NCBI RefSeq assembly: GCF_000283155.1
Contig: NW_004454173.1
Coordinates: 1,883,438-1,947,437, forward strand
Direction: 5' to 3'
Source of the DNA: Ceratotherium simum simum
Taxonomy: Eukaryota; Chordata; Mammalia; Perissodactyla; Rhinocerotidae
DNA length: 64,000 nt
A model generated the notes under the pieces. It saw only the letters and a program-made list of their open reading frames with translations. It did not search any database and was not told the origin of the DNA. Made by a program: the position numbers and the translations under genes. Shown in pieces: positions 44,731 to 55,302 of the stretch. Within the stretch, counting starts at the first letter, position 1. The number at the start of each line of letters is the position of its first letter.

Positions 44731-46296
44731 GCCCAGGCTTTCCATCACAAAGGAGAAAGACAACTCTGGCCCCCACACAGCCAAATGCGATGCCAACGCA
44801 TTAGCTGAGTGAACAAAATAATTACCCTGAAGATGGTATAAATTTCATTGTTGTCACCTAGAAATAATGCAAGCCTACAATAGTGAGCTTCCAAGTAAAT
44901 GTTCCAGAAAGGGGCTTCTTCATAATAAAGTACAGACCAGACCAGTCTCCATCAGCAGATACTGTCTTCTTTTTTAGGGGTAAGGGATGCCCAGAGAGTG
45001 GTTTCCTCCATTCCTTTACTCAGGTAGCAAATGCCCGTTCACCCATCACCTTCTTTGCACCCTGGAATCTGTGTGTTCCATATCACTAGAGTGATAAGGA
45101 GAACCAAGCTTTGACCTTGAAGGATTGTTCTGGAAGTCTGCCAGACCACTGGATCATTTCCCAGTGTTCTGCAGAATGATCACATTGTTTCTAGGTATAG
45201 CCAACATGGATCATTATCCAAGAGCCTAGATGAATTAATGAATTCTAACACCACACTTCAGGTTACTGTCTTTTGCTAACCTTTGTGTAGCCTCTGAAAA
45301 ATTGAAATGAGATAAAATATGGTATTCCCCTTCTCTATATTAGGTCAGGCTCTATTCCACTCCAAGTGGCCAATGCCAGAGGGAAGAAAAAGTACCAGGT
45401 GAGTAAAGAATGAAGACGGAGATTTTCACCAAGGAAACATCTATAGTTTCAGCAGAACATATATTTTTATGTATAAACACAAGTAAAGGCAGGGAATCTG
45501 TGCAACATAGTCTAGTTCAATAGTCTGGTTCAAATGTATATATGTAATTTATATGTAAACACATATAGAAATTGTATTATACATGTATAATATATACAAT
45601 TGTATATATACCTCTTCCCACAAAATAAAATGAAAGCACACAGTAAGAGGGCCTTGAAAATGTTTTTTTCCAGAGTTGGTGCATAAAAGTCCAGCTTTCT
45701 TTATCCAACTAGTGAGGTGATGGTTTGCTCCACTCCCTATACTTACATTTCATTACAAGTCTATAAATCAGACTCATTTCTATTCCTAAACAAAATATAA
45801 AACTCTCTTCAACTTGTCTGCTGCTGTTTCAGTTCCATTGTTTGTTTGCATCCATGTTATTCATTTTAGGTAAACAGCATTTAGAGAGCAGTAACCTTAT
45901 CTGTTTACCAGAAATGTGTTAACGAACACCTTCAGGCATTAGTTTAATTGCTTTCACATTGATGACCCTTTTCATACTCTGAAGTAGCCCAAAATACTGT
46001 TCTGACATTTGGTTTATTAAAGATAAAGAAACCAAGTTGATTATCTTTGGGACAGAGTTAAATGCTTATATATCACCCTAGTTGTTTACTCTTCTCTTTT
46101 CATTGATTGAATATTATTTAGGAAGGCAGTAATTAAAGCCCAGAAAATAAATTTCCCCTATAATGGCTATTAGTAGACACAAATCTATAAGAATCTAAGT
46201 TTCATGATCTTCCACTTCATTCTTTGCCGTTAGACTTGCTCTTTTTTCCAAAAAGGGGGCAATAAAATAGTAGGCTCTAACACAATTCCTATGATC
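44731..46296. other. No gene; contains an AT palindrome pair
   Basis: One 68-codon frame (44883-45089) without a domain. Palindromes at 45576-45609 are listed separately. Confidence 0.4.
45576..45609. repeat. Two overlapping perfect AT-rich palindromes
   Basis: 45576-45591 is a 16-bp perfect palindrome centred on CATG; 45590-45609 is a 20-bp perfect palindrome centred on AATT. They share two bases. Flanks are also TA-rich. Confidence 0.9.
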
Positions 46297-46583
46297 GACT
46301 ATGGCTTTAGACCTTGCATTAATTCTCAAGCCTCTTTTTTTTAAAGAATCAGCATCTTGAAAGATATTTTTGATAGTGTGAGTGATATGTAAGTCAGGTA
46401 AAGATGTGTTTGACGAGTTACAGAACAGGAATTAGTGCCACCTGGATACCAGCCATTAGAAAGACTAAACCACTGGCCTACAGTCTTCAAGACTGCCAAC
46501 TTTTGATTGACCAGCTACCTAGATATTAGTTCTGGAATAGCTAACTTGCTATTGAAGGCCTCAAACAGCAACTGGTAGTGTTT
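46297..46583 (+). repeat. Local duplicate, copy A (unrecognised ~287-bp unit)
   Basis: Begins 'gactatggctttagaccttg', ends 'gcaactggtagtgttt'. It is matched by 49114-49402 in direct orientation at about 85% by eye, rising to roughly 90% or more over the last ~130 bp. Contains a 15-base inverted repeat 'cagtcttcaagactg'. No frame above 60 codons, no terminal inverted repeats, no poly-A tail. I do not recognise it as a transposon family. Confidence 0.9.
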
Positions 46584-47855
46584 CCTGAGATAATTAAGTT
46601 TACAGCTAATTGACCTCTCATCTTTTAAGCAAATAGATAAATTTCTCAGTTATCAGGTTTCCTTGAGGAATTACTCTTTTTAATTCTCTAAAACAAAGTT
46701 CTCTTAATACTTTTAATAAATTGTACATCAAAATAATTTTACCAAATAGGAGCCTCTTTAGACCTTTGTTCTGAATAAATAACATACAAGTAATAATAAT
46801 TTATATTAATAGAGAAAATTTAAAAAAAAAAAAACCAGCACTGGCAATGAGCAGAACTACCACGCAGCAGTGTCTATGGGAAAACATCGCCTATCTACAT
46901 TACCGTTTCAGCTAACCCACATCTGTAAATCCAGAGAGCTAGTTTCCATGTGTCTTTCCAATGGAAAAAGGCAAAAGACAACTGGCTGCCACATGCTTTT
47001 TTCAAAGAAATTGTAAACAGGTTACTCAGTATGGTCCACATATATAGGATCTGCACATGAATGCCCCAGGAATGGATTTGACCCCAAGTCTCCTTCAGCT
47101 CAAAAGCTTCAGGCATCACAATATTCCCACATGTCCACTGTACGGTGAAACAGATGACAGCTTTTACCCTGAAAGTTGCTTTGTACTAAGAATGAGATTG
47201 GGCAATGGGCAGCTCAGCCAACCACCCAAAGGAGTTCTTGTGGCTTATACATGTGTATATGTATATAAAAGATGTATACTAATGTTCTTTGAAAACCGTA
47301 AATAATATACTAAAGAACTCTAGAAATACATTGTACCACTTTCCATGTCGTAACACATGCAAACACACACACACTCACACACAAATACACACACATGCCC
47401 AGAGAAGTCAACAAATATCTCACCAAAGTTGCGGTCTTTGTTATAAACCAGTGATAGTTCCTTTATGGAGATGACTTCTGTTTCCTCTCCTCTGGCTGAG
47501 GCTAAGTTGCAGATTAAAGGTGCCTAATGCTTTGGGGAGAGAGTTCCGAGTGGGGGGCCAGAACAAGAAAGAGAGCATGGAAAGAGACTGCTTTCAGCCT
47601 GTTCTGTCTTCCACATTAGGGAAGAAAGGTCAAGAGAATTCTTGAGGTTTCTACTTTGCCTATCTTAGCTCAATAGAGTAGAAAATCTAAGAAGGATTGA
47701 GGCAAAAGCTCCAGCTAAGAATAAACAACACTCATTTGCTTGGAGTGGCCTGTGTCTTGTCTTCCTAAGAACTTCAGACAGGGCAGCAGTAAGGATTTGA
47801 GAAGGATCTGGGGACACAATTAACAGTGTCACAATTCCTGCATCCATCCACTCAT
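46584..47855. other. No gene; CA-rich patch
   Basis: A-run of 13 at 46820-46832. CA-rich impure repeat at 47361-47395. Short frames at 46895-47474 have no domain. Confidence 0.4.
47361..47395. repeat. Impure (CA)n patch
   Basis: 'aaacacacacacactcacac' then 'aaatacacacacatg'. Confidence 0.9.
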
Positions 47856-48046
47856 CCAGTCATCCGTTCACCCAATGTTAACTGAGGCCCTACTAGATGT
47901 AGGGTATTATATTAAGAAGAGAGAAAGATAGTTTGGACAAGAATTTTGCCATCAAATACAGAAGTAAATATAGAGAATTGCTAATTATAATACAAAAATA
48001 ATAATGATAAATTCCAAAGAGAAAGCCACAAATAAAACACTATGGG

Positions 48047-48291
48047 GGGCCGGCCCGGTGGCGCAAGCGGTTGAGTGCGTGCACTCCGCTGCAGCGGCCC
48101 GGGGTTCGCTGGTTCGGATCCCGGGCGCGCACCGACGCACTGCTTGGCAAGCCGTGCTGTGGCGGCGTCCCATATAAAGTGGAGGAAGATGGGCACAGAT
48201 GTCAGCCCAGGGCCGTCTTCCTCAGCAAAAAAAGAGGAGGATTGGCGGATGTTAGCACAGGGCTGATCTCCTCACAAAAAAAAAAACAAAA
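48047..48291 (+). mobile_element. ERE SINE, youngest-looking copy, Pol III boxes intact
   Basis: Head 'gggccggcccggtggcgcaa'; many undecayed CpGs. 'tggcgcaagcgg' at 48059-48070 fits the tRNA A-box pattern and 'ggttcggatcc' at 48111-48121 the B box (consensus GGTTCGANTCC with one change). Body 'cccatataaagtggaggaag', second half 'gaggaggattggcggatg', A tail. Flanking duplication 'aaaacactatggg' at 48034-48046 and 48292-48304, exact. The sense and antisense frames of 62-80 codons are shadows. Confidence 0.97.
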
Positions 48292-48323
48292 AAAACACTA
48301 TGGGAGTTCTTAAGAAAGGGGAA

Positions 48324-48582
48324 GGGGGCTGGCCCTGTGGCGTAGTGGTTAAAGTGCGAGCGCTCGCTACTGGTGGCCGGGGTTCGTATCCCTGGCGCGC
48401 ACCGACGCACCGCTTGTCAGGCCATGCTGTGATGGTGTCCCATATAAAGTAGAGGAAGATGGGCATGGATGTTAGCCCAGGGCCAGTCTTCCTCAGCAAA
48501 AAGAGGAAAATTGGCATGGATGTTAGCCCAGGGCTGATCTTCCTCACACAAAAAAAAAAGAAAAAGAAAAAGAAAGGGAAAG
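48324..48582 (+). mobile_element. ERE SINE, second of a close pair
   Basis: Head 'gggggctggccctgtggcgt', 'ggccggggttcgtatccctg' (the region before the B box is shortened), 'gcgcaccgacgcaccgcttg', 'cccatataaagtagaggaag', 'gatgggcatggatgttagcc' twice-like halves, tail of (AAAAAG)n. Flanks 'aagaaagggga' and 'aagaaagggaa' give a near-perfect duplication. The first ERE's 3' duplication ends only about 20 bp before this head. Confidence 0.95.
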
Positions 48583-48739
48583 GCTTCCAGCTTGGGAATG
48601 GGAAATAATTGAAGATGATCTTATGGAGAAGACTGCATATGAACAAACCTTGAAGCAAGCAGAGATGGTGCTTTTAAAAATACACACACACAGTTTGATT
48701 GGATCGTAGAGTTATGAAGGGAGGAAAGGGAAAATAGAA

Positions 48740-48852
48740 CTGGAAAAGTATATTAATTCATTCAGCATCTTTGAGAGTTACTATGTGCAAGGCATTGTAC
48801 TAGGTTCTGGGAAAAAAGATAAATACCAATCACCCTTTACCACCACTACCCC
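48740..48852 (-). mobile_element. L2 LINE 3'-end fragment
   Basis: 'tattaattcattcagcatct', 'gttactatgtgcaaggcatt', 'gtactaggttctgggaaaaa': reverse L2 terminus, a second copy after the split L2. Confidence 0.75.
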
Positions 48853-49113
48853 CATCTACCAATGACAGTAAACCTGGCTTTGTGAGGGAAACAAACAGGT
48901 AAATAAGTGACATATTCTACCATCAAATTCAGAAAGGCTCTCCGTTGCCTTGAGTCCACAGCAAATAATGGCAGAATTATCCCTGGGCACAGCAATGTCC
49001 CTTGTTCCCCCAGAAGCCTTGCCCTGGGGACTCAGTATCAAGGGGACTCAAATGCTGTCTGGGGTAATCCATACAAATTTTTCAAGTATGCAAATGATAC
49101 TTGAAACCTAAGT

Positions 49114-49402
49114 GACTACTGCTTTAGACCTTGCATTAATTTCCAAGCCTCTATTTAAAAAAATAATCTGCATCCTTAAAGAAACTTTTGATAGTGTGAG
49201 TGATATATCAATCATGTAAAAGAGGTATTCAATGAGTTATGTAACAGCAATCAGTGCTACCTGAATACCAGCCATTAGAAAGACTAAACCCCTAGCTTAT
49301 AGTCTTCAAGACTGCCAACTTTTGATTGACCAACTACTTAGATATTAGTTCTGGAATAGCTAATTTGCTATTGAAGGCCTCTAACAGCAACTGGTAATGT
49401 TT
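49114..49402 (+). repeat. Local duplicate, copy B (unrecognised ~289-bp unit)
   Basis: Direct-orientation partner of 46297-46583. Begins 'gactactgctttagaccttg', ends 'gcaactggtaatgttt'. Similarity starts and stops abruptly at both ends. The hairpin core 'agtcttcaagact' is kept. The most diverged part is 49145-49240. Confidence 0.9.
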
Positions 49403-50189
49403 GGAACATGTGGGAGTTGGAGCAGTCACCTCAGCCCCCACTCTCAAGGGAGCCCCATGTTGCTCAAGGTCTGGGCTGGGTAATTATTCAAGAAGGTATA
49501 AGAAGAAGTAGGAAGAGGTAGCTCCTAGCTGGTGCTAAGATGATCTGCCTCCCCAAACACTGCTCCTCACCTCCTTACCAAGACCTTCACAGCAATGAGG
49601 TTAATAGCCTTTCCCAACTCTCTAGAATTCAATTCCCCTTTAAAACTTCTTTGTCTCTTCAAAATACCCCCATTGTTCCTCCTCCCCCGCATCTTAATGA
49701 TACAATTATTGGGGGAGGGTATCTATGTGGTATGTTTTAACTTGGTCTCGTCCCCTAAAGACAGCTTACCTTTTGCTCAAAATCAACTCAGCATCTACTT
49801 CCTCCTACAGGCTGTTCTGTCTTCCAGTGACCCACGCTCATTTTGAATTGTTATTTTGTCCTTCAATATAAACTTAGGGTCTCGTTCCTCATTTAACAGC
49901 TCCTGCATACCACACCACCTCACTCATGATACTGCACTTACGGAAATCCCTCCATTACCAGTATTCACACATAGGTAATCGACACCTAATGAGTACTGGT
50001 CTCTTCTCAAAATAAGGTAACTTTGTCTGGTCATTTGAGCTTCAGTGGGCAACAAATAAAATTGGCTTTTCCTTTATATACTGAGTACTAGTTTATTAGT
50101 AACCAGTGTTTCATGGTCATGGAGGACAATATTTTAATGTCAACACTTATTTCATCTTTTTAATGTTATTATGAGAGAGACAGAGAGGT
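49403..50189. other. No gene or confident repeat
   Basis: Two overlapping frames of 66 and 83 codons (49540-49846) have no domain. Confidence 0.4.
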
Positions 50190-50250
50190 CTGAGAAAGCA
50201 TCAAACACACGGTAGGCACTGAGAAAATGTTTGTGGAATAAATAAATAAA
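50190..50250 (+). mobile_element. L2 LINE terminal tip
   Basis: 'caaacacacggtaggcactg', 'agaaaatgtttgtggaataa', then the tetramer run 'ataaataaat': sense L2 terminus. Confidence 0.65.
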
Positions 50251-50596
50251 TTTTTCATCTTCACTTTGAAAGATTTGTTGCTTTGCCCACAGGGAAGGAA
50301 ATATTTCACATCAAGCATTACAGGTTCAGAAACTCACCCTAAGTCCCTATAGCCTGGAGAGAAGTAGGAAGAGGAAAATTGAAATAATATGGTTTGGTAT
50401 AATTTAGTAATAATAGGTAGACCTAGCATTTACATGACTCAAAAGTGATAAGGAGGATACTGTCTGGGAAGCAGAGTGCAGCAGACAGCAAAGCTCTCAG
50501 ATGCAAGGACTGTGATAAACCATCACTGACTTCCATAACCTTTACGGCATTGGACCATAGCTATTAGGATCTTTACCATGAAGACACAGGAAAGTA
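50251..50596. other. No gene or confident repeat
   Basis: Nothing recognised. Confidence 0.35.
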
Positions 50597-51025
50597 GTGC
50601 AACAGACTGAAATTTGGTGCCCCTAATGACCACAGCTTCCAGAATTCACACCCCTGTGTCATCCCATCTCACACTGACTCTAGGCTTGGTCATCTGATGA
50701 GTTTTGGCAAAGCTAGATTAGTCCCTGCACATCGAGACTTCTCCTTGTAGAACGCACCTTGTTGGAACCCAGCCAGCCTACTATAAGTAAACCCAAGCGG
50801 CCATGTGGAGAAGCCACATGGAAGATACCCCTGGTTTACAGCCCCAGTTGACCTCCCAGCTAGAGGCCAGTATGAACTGCCAGCCATGGGAGTAAGGCCA
50901 CTTTGGACCTTCCACCTGTTCCAGTGTCCCTACTGACACCCTGTAAAGCAGGCTGCCAGACAATCCAGAGACTCATGAGAAATTTTAAATCACTTTGTTT
51001 TAAGCCACTGAGTATTTTATTTAAT
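50597..51025 (+). mobile_element. MaLR/ERVL-type LTR
   Basis: 'gtgcaacagactgaaatttg', 'cacactgactctaggcttgg', 'agcggccatgtggagaagcc', 'acagccccagttgacctccc', 'tttgttttaagccactgagt' follow an old mammalian LTR layout ending in the 'taagccactgag' block. Subfamily not named. Antisense frames of 60 and 65 codons are shadows. Confidence 0.75.
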
Positions 51026-51065
51026 GTCTACATTTTATTTAATGAGTCTACATTTTATTTAATGA
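51013..51065. repeat. 20-bp tandem duplication at the LTR end
   Basis: A 20-bp unit (gtctacatttta...aatga) occurs perfectly at 51026-51045 and 51046-51065, preceded by a partial third copy from 51013. Confidence 0.95.
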
Positions 51066-51120
51066 ACTCAAAACCAGCTTGGTATAGTTTGACTCTGAGT
51101 CCCCCTAGACTTGAGATTGT

Positions 51121-51225
51121 GGTCCAGTAGTTTTCAACCTGGCTGTACACCAGAATGACCTTCAGAGACTTTTCAAAGTGCACATAACTGGGCCTAGCAC
51201 AGAAATTTTGACTCCAGAATGATCA
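51121..51225. mobile_element. hAT MITE fragment, MER3-like
   Basis: 'cagtagttttcaacctggct', 'gtacaccagaatgacctt', 'aactgggcctagcac' follow the left arm of MER3-type elements. Right arm not found. Confidence 0.5.
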
Positions 51226-52201
51226 GGAGAACTAGGCAACTTCTTTGTAAAAAGTTCCACTGTTGTGTCCCCAGTGTTAGAACTGCCAGAAGAGTCTGTA
51301 CTGACACAGCCAGTTGTTTCAAAGTGGACAATGTCACATATGACCTTACATCTACCTTCAACACAGAGAATGGCATCTCATCAAGAATCCGTTGTAATAA
51401 GTCTATTTTATGGAGCAATACTGTACTCAGGGACTGTATAAGAAAAATGAAGCAGTGTTGGAATACGTTTGTAAACCTTTGTTGGGAAAAAATGTCAACT
51501 CTATACACTTTAACCAGTAAAATGTCTTCAAGGTCAAGCTGAGCACATAGACCTCAAATAAGGAGTTGAAGGGAGAGGTTCCCTAACAGGAACAGAAAAG
51601 AAAAGGAAGCAGAGCAGCATGGAGCATGTCGTTGCAACAAGTGCTCTTTCTGTCCGCCTTGCCTTCCTAATGGTCAGAGGAAAGGCAGAGGTTGTGCACC
51701 TGTATTTATAAATCCTGGATGAGGATGAGGCAGGTCAGGGGAAGTGAGAGGCGGGGGTGGCCCATTTTCCTCATCTGCTCAGCATAAGCCTGTGAGAAAA
51801 CATGTTGACTCTTTTAATAATCTCAATGAAAGACGAACATCAGAGGAACAAGCATTGAGGCTACGAAGTCCAGCTGGTCCCTCCACCAGGGAAAGCCTCC
51901 CCGCATCGCCAACCTTGCAGAACCTGGACACGTATTTATTAAGAGAAGGGCTTTTTACGTGTGATAGCAGCCGTAGGATGAGCAAGAACTCTCCAAGGCG
52001 AAGGTGGATTTCAGCAGGTCAAGGCTCCCTCCCAGTGTGAAGACCTTCCCCCAATGATAATTTTAGAGAATCTGGGTTTGGCTTTATTTAGAGAGATAAA
52101 GGGTTTCCTTAAAAATAAAATAGATTAATATGTCTGAAAACATGGGAAAGAGTAAATAAACATTTCATTTCTCCTCTCTGCTTGGATACATGTTATTCAA
52201 G
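51226..52201. other. Unassigned; overlapping frames on both strands
   Basis: 51219-51542 (+, 107 codons) and 51194-51508 (-, 104 codons) overlap almost fully; 51744-52040 (+, 98 codons) is R/S/P-rich. No domain, signal peptide or homology recognised in any. Could be chance or a decayed element. Confidence 0.3.
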
Positions 52202-52733
52202 GCTCTCTTTGTTGCAGGTAAATGAAAACAACTCAAACTACCTTAAAAAATGGGGAGTTTATTGGCTTATGAAAAGAAAGTCTGAGGGTTTTCTGGCCTC
52301 AGCCACGGCTGTATACAGGTGCTCAAACAATTTTTCAGGAAGCTGCCTCTCTATGTCTTGACTCAGCTTTCCACTATGCTGGCTCTATTCTCTGGCAGGA
52401 TCCCCCAGTACAGTGGCAAGACACATGTGAGGAGCTCCAGGCCATTTTTCTATCCTCTCAACAACCCTCTACAGAAAGAGTTTCTCTTTTTCCAACTATT
52501 TCCAAGAACTGAGTCTCCTTCACTCTGATTGGGTCACATGCCCAACCCGGAACCAGTCATTATGGCTAGAAGGATGTAATTTCCTGGGTGGCCAACCTTG
52601 GAGCATGGAATGGAGTCAGTTCCACCCAAGCGATGTGGTCTGACAGTGGAAGAGGGGCAGCTTCCCACAAAAATCAGAGTATTTTCTACCAGAAACAGGG
52701 TGAATGGATGCTGTCCAGGTAAATCCCCTCTCT
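52202..52733. mobile_element. Old interspersed repeat (unnamed)
   Basis: 'ggggagtttattggcttatg', 'ctatgctggctctattctct', 'gtgaggagctccaggccat', 'ctgattgggtcacatgccca', 'aaccagtcattatggctaga' and 'gtctgacagtggaagagggg' keep the order of a dispersed mammalian repeat I know but cannot name. The 69-codon frame is a shadow. Confidence 0.5.
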
Positions 52734-55302
52734 GGCTTAAAGCAGAGAATTGAGCCTCCCCGAGAACAACTCGTTCATTTTTGAAGAGGCAGTTCTACGT
52801 TCTGAAGTAGTGACTATGCAGGCCCTGCAAGCCTGATGGAGTCCACAGATGCCAGCTCTGTGTCCTCCACGTTAAACCGTTCCTGATCCTTTCCCAGCAC
52901 CCATTACTCACACTGAGGTTGACTGGGTCATCGAGCTCGATGAATCTCGCCCTCAAAGGCCCAGAACAGAGCAGCCCAATGGCAATTTCTTTCTTCCGAT
53001 AAAGTCAGTCAGTCAAAATTTGAGGATTCTTGGTCTCAGCTCTTCCACTGGCTGGTTGCTATGTGCCTGGAAAGTTAAACAACTGTTAAATCCTTCAGCT
53101 TTATCTCAAGTAAAAAAAAAAAAAAAAGGAATCAAAGTCCAAGATTCTTCAAAAAGACATTCTATTGAAATGAAAAACATTTCAAATATACTGTCATCAC
53201 TCTTACAAGTCTCACCTGGGCCAAGTAAAAATGTGTGCCAGATGAGTAAAAAAGAGAATGCCAATTTTATTGATTTTACCACCTCATACTCTTTTCAGGT
53301 CTGCGAAAAATGTTTAACGGGTGAGTAATTTTTTTTATAATTCTCTACAAATCTGCTCTACATCAACAATCGTTTTTTGAGAGGGTGTTGCCCAAATACA
53401 GAACAGAATACTTAAGCCGGGATAGTTTGATTGATCTTCACTATTCCTGGTGTAATAAGTATTTGGGGATGTAATGAATAAAAGTCTCCAAATTCCCTGC
53501 TTGGTGGTCAAGGTATTTCGTAGTCAAGCCAGCACCCTGTTAACCTCTCATGGTGTCTTAATACACGTAGTTGAAGAAGTAAGAAGCCAGTCCCTTCTTC
53601 CTGCTTCTCTTTCTATCCTCAGCCTCCATCTCGACCCAGCTCCACCCTCAATCTAAACCCAACCAGATAACTAGTACCTGGTGTTATCAGTTGTCATTTG
53701 TGAGCATTATTTCCAAAGCATAAGCATAAAAGGATGTGTGACTGGGGCAGAATACAAAGAAGGAGCCCACTCACCTGCTCGTCATCCCCTGGCCTCCAAA
53801 CTGGATAGAACTGAGAATATGGACAAGAGCAGTGAACAGAAAGGGCAAAGGAAAGCTCATCCTTTCACTCTTAGAAAGGCTGTGTGGGTACCTTCCTCAG
53901 CACCAAGAAAAGGAACGACCTCACTGAATCCTACGGTGAGACACCCTAAAAATCCTCTAGTGTAGTGGCTTTTAAATTATATATCATGGATCCCCCAGAT
54001 CCCACATGAAGAAGAAATTATTTTCATATCTGCACGTGTAATTTGTGCCTACCTTAACTTCTCCTGCCTCCCCCAGCCAGTATTATGCCAGATAGGACTC
54101 AGAATCTAAGCCTTGGAAAACAATGCAGAAAGTTTCAACAGTTCTGGAAAGTCTAATGAGCTGTGAGCTAGAACACAGACAGAGTCATGGCCACATGAAT
54201 CTAGTTTTTGTACTCTCACTTTGAGCCTCATTGCAAGTCTGGCTCTTTGTTTAGGTGACCTTTGGCCCCTGGAGTCAATGTTTGTCTTCTAAATGGTATT
54301 TCAACACTAACATCTGGTGATGTCCCCCAGCCTGACATTTGTGAAGCAGATGCTTCCAGTGGCCTGGAGTGTGCCTTCTGGGTCAATGTTTTCAGTAATG
54401 CCCTCTGGCATTGATCTCTGTGGTACCTCTCCCCAGGTAAGAAAAGAAATGCCATTAGGAAATGGCTGAGAGAGAACACTTCAGACCATCTGGAGGCAAT
54501 CTTGGAATATAAAACCCCAGAAGTTCTTGTATAAAGAAATACCTAGAGGTAGGGAGTAGAGGAAAAAATCAAGTCCTTGGTATTTTTTTGAAGCTGTACT
54601 TTAAATAATCTAGCAATTCAAGCTTGACAAATCTATACTTCATTTTAAGTAAATTCTTTACGTGTTTCTTTCTGTCCATTCAGGGTCCTCTCTCTTGAAA
54701 CCTTGAAGTAATAGAGAACAGAATCTGTTGCTGAGAAAAGCAAGCCCTCTCTCCCCTCTCAGTCCCACTCCCTTTCTATGCACACACATGATCATACACT
54801 TCATGGTACTTAGTAAGAGGCTCCTCTCAATGTGGGCCTAGAGAAAACTTCAAGGAACCTTGTGAACTAGCACAGAAATTCAGATAGCCTACATTGGGAC
54901 AACGGTGTCTTTTAAAATTAAGAATTTTCCCCGAGGTTCCTGAAAAGCTTTCAAAAGTAATAATCAGATCAATGAGAATTATTTATTTCAACTGGATGAA
55001 GATTTTTGATCTCTAACATTGTGTCTCAAGATCTCCTCTTACTTATTGTTACCTGTAGGCAGCAACACCTATGTAACCGCCTACAGAGAAGTGGAAATCT
55101 TCTCAATCTACTCAGGAGTTTAGTACAGGCAGGGTATCATGAGGCTACTTTGTAATATTTACCACATTGCTGTGTGGCTTCTCTTTCCAAAGATCTTAGA
55201 ATCCATCATCCTCTCATTCATTCATCTTCATGAAAGCTCTACTGTCCAAGTGGTCAACAAGGGCAGGGTGGTGAGCATTGCACAAACCAATTTGAATGAC
55301 AG
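52734..55302. other. Long stretch without gene or named repeat
   Basis: A15 run at 53111-53127. Sense frames at 53020-53328 (102 codons) and 53681-53965 (94 codons), antisense at 54228-54479 (83 codons): no domain recognised. 'agtgtagtggcttttaaatt' at 53959 may be a hAT tip. Confidence 0.35.

Larger units (their letters stand above)
47856..48720 (-). mobile_element. L2 LINE, antisense, split by two EREs
   Basis: 'cacccaatgttaactgaggc', 'agatgtagggtattatatta', then AT-rich L2 UTR, EREs at 48047-48291 and 48324-48582, then 'aggcttccagcttgggaatg', 'aaccttgaagcaagcagag': reverse L2 order is kept across both insertions. Confidence 0.65.

Noticed and set aside
48059..48121. tRNA gene (A and B boxes)
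   Set aside because: Boxes belong to the tRNA-derived head of an ERE SINE; no cloverleaf with acceptor and anticodon stems follows.
46297..49402. CRISPR-like or tandem-array interpretation of the duplicate pair
   Set aside because: Only two units of ~288 bp, 2.8 kb apart, in vertebrate DNA; nothing array-like.
54228..54479. Possible exon ending at 'ctccccag'/'gtaag'
   Set aside because: The acceptor-like and donor-like strings are adjacent with no exon between them, and the frame shows no domain.
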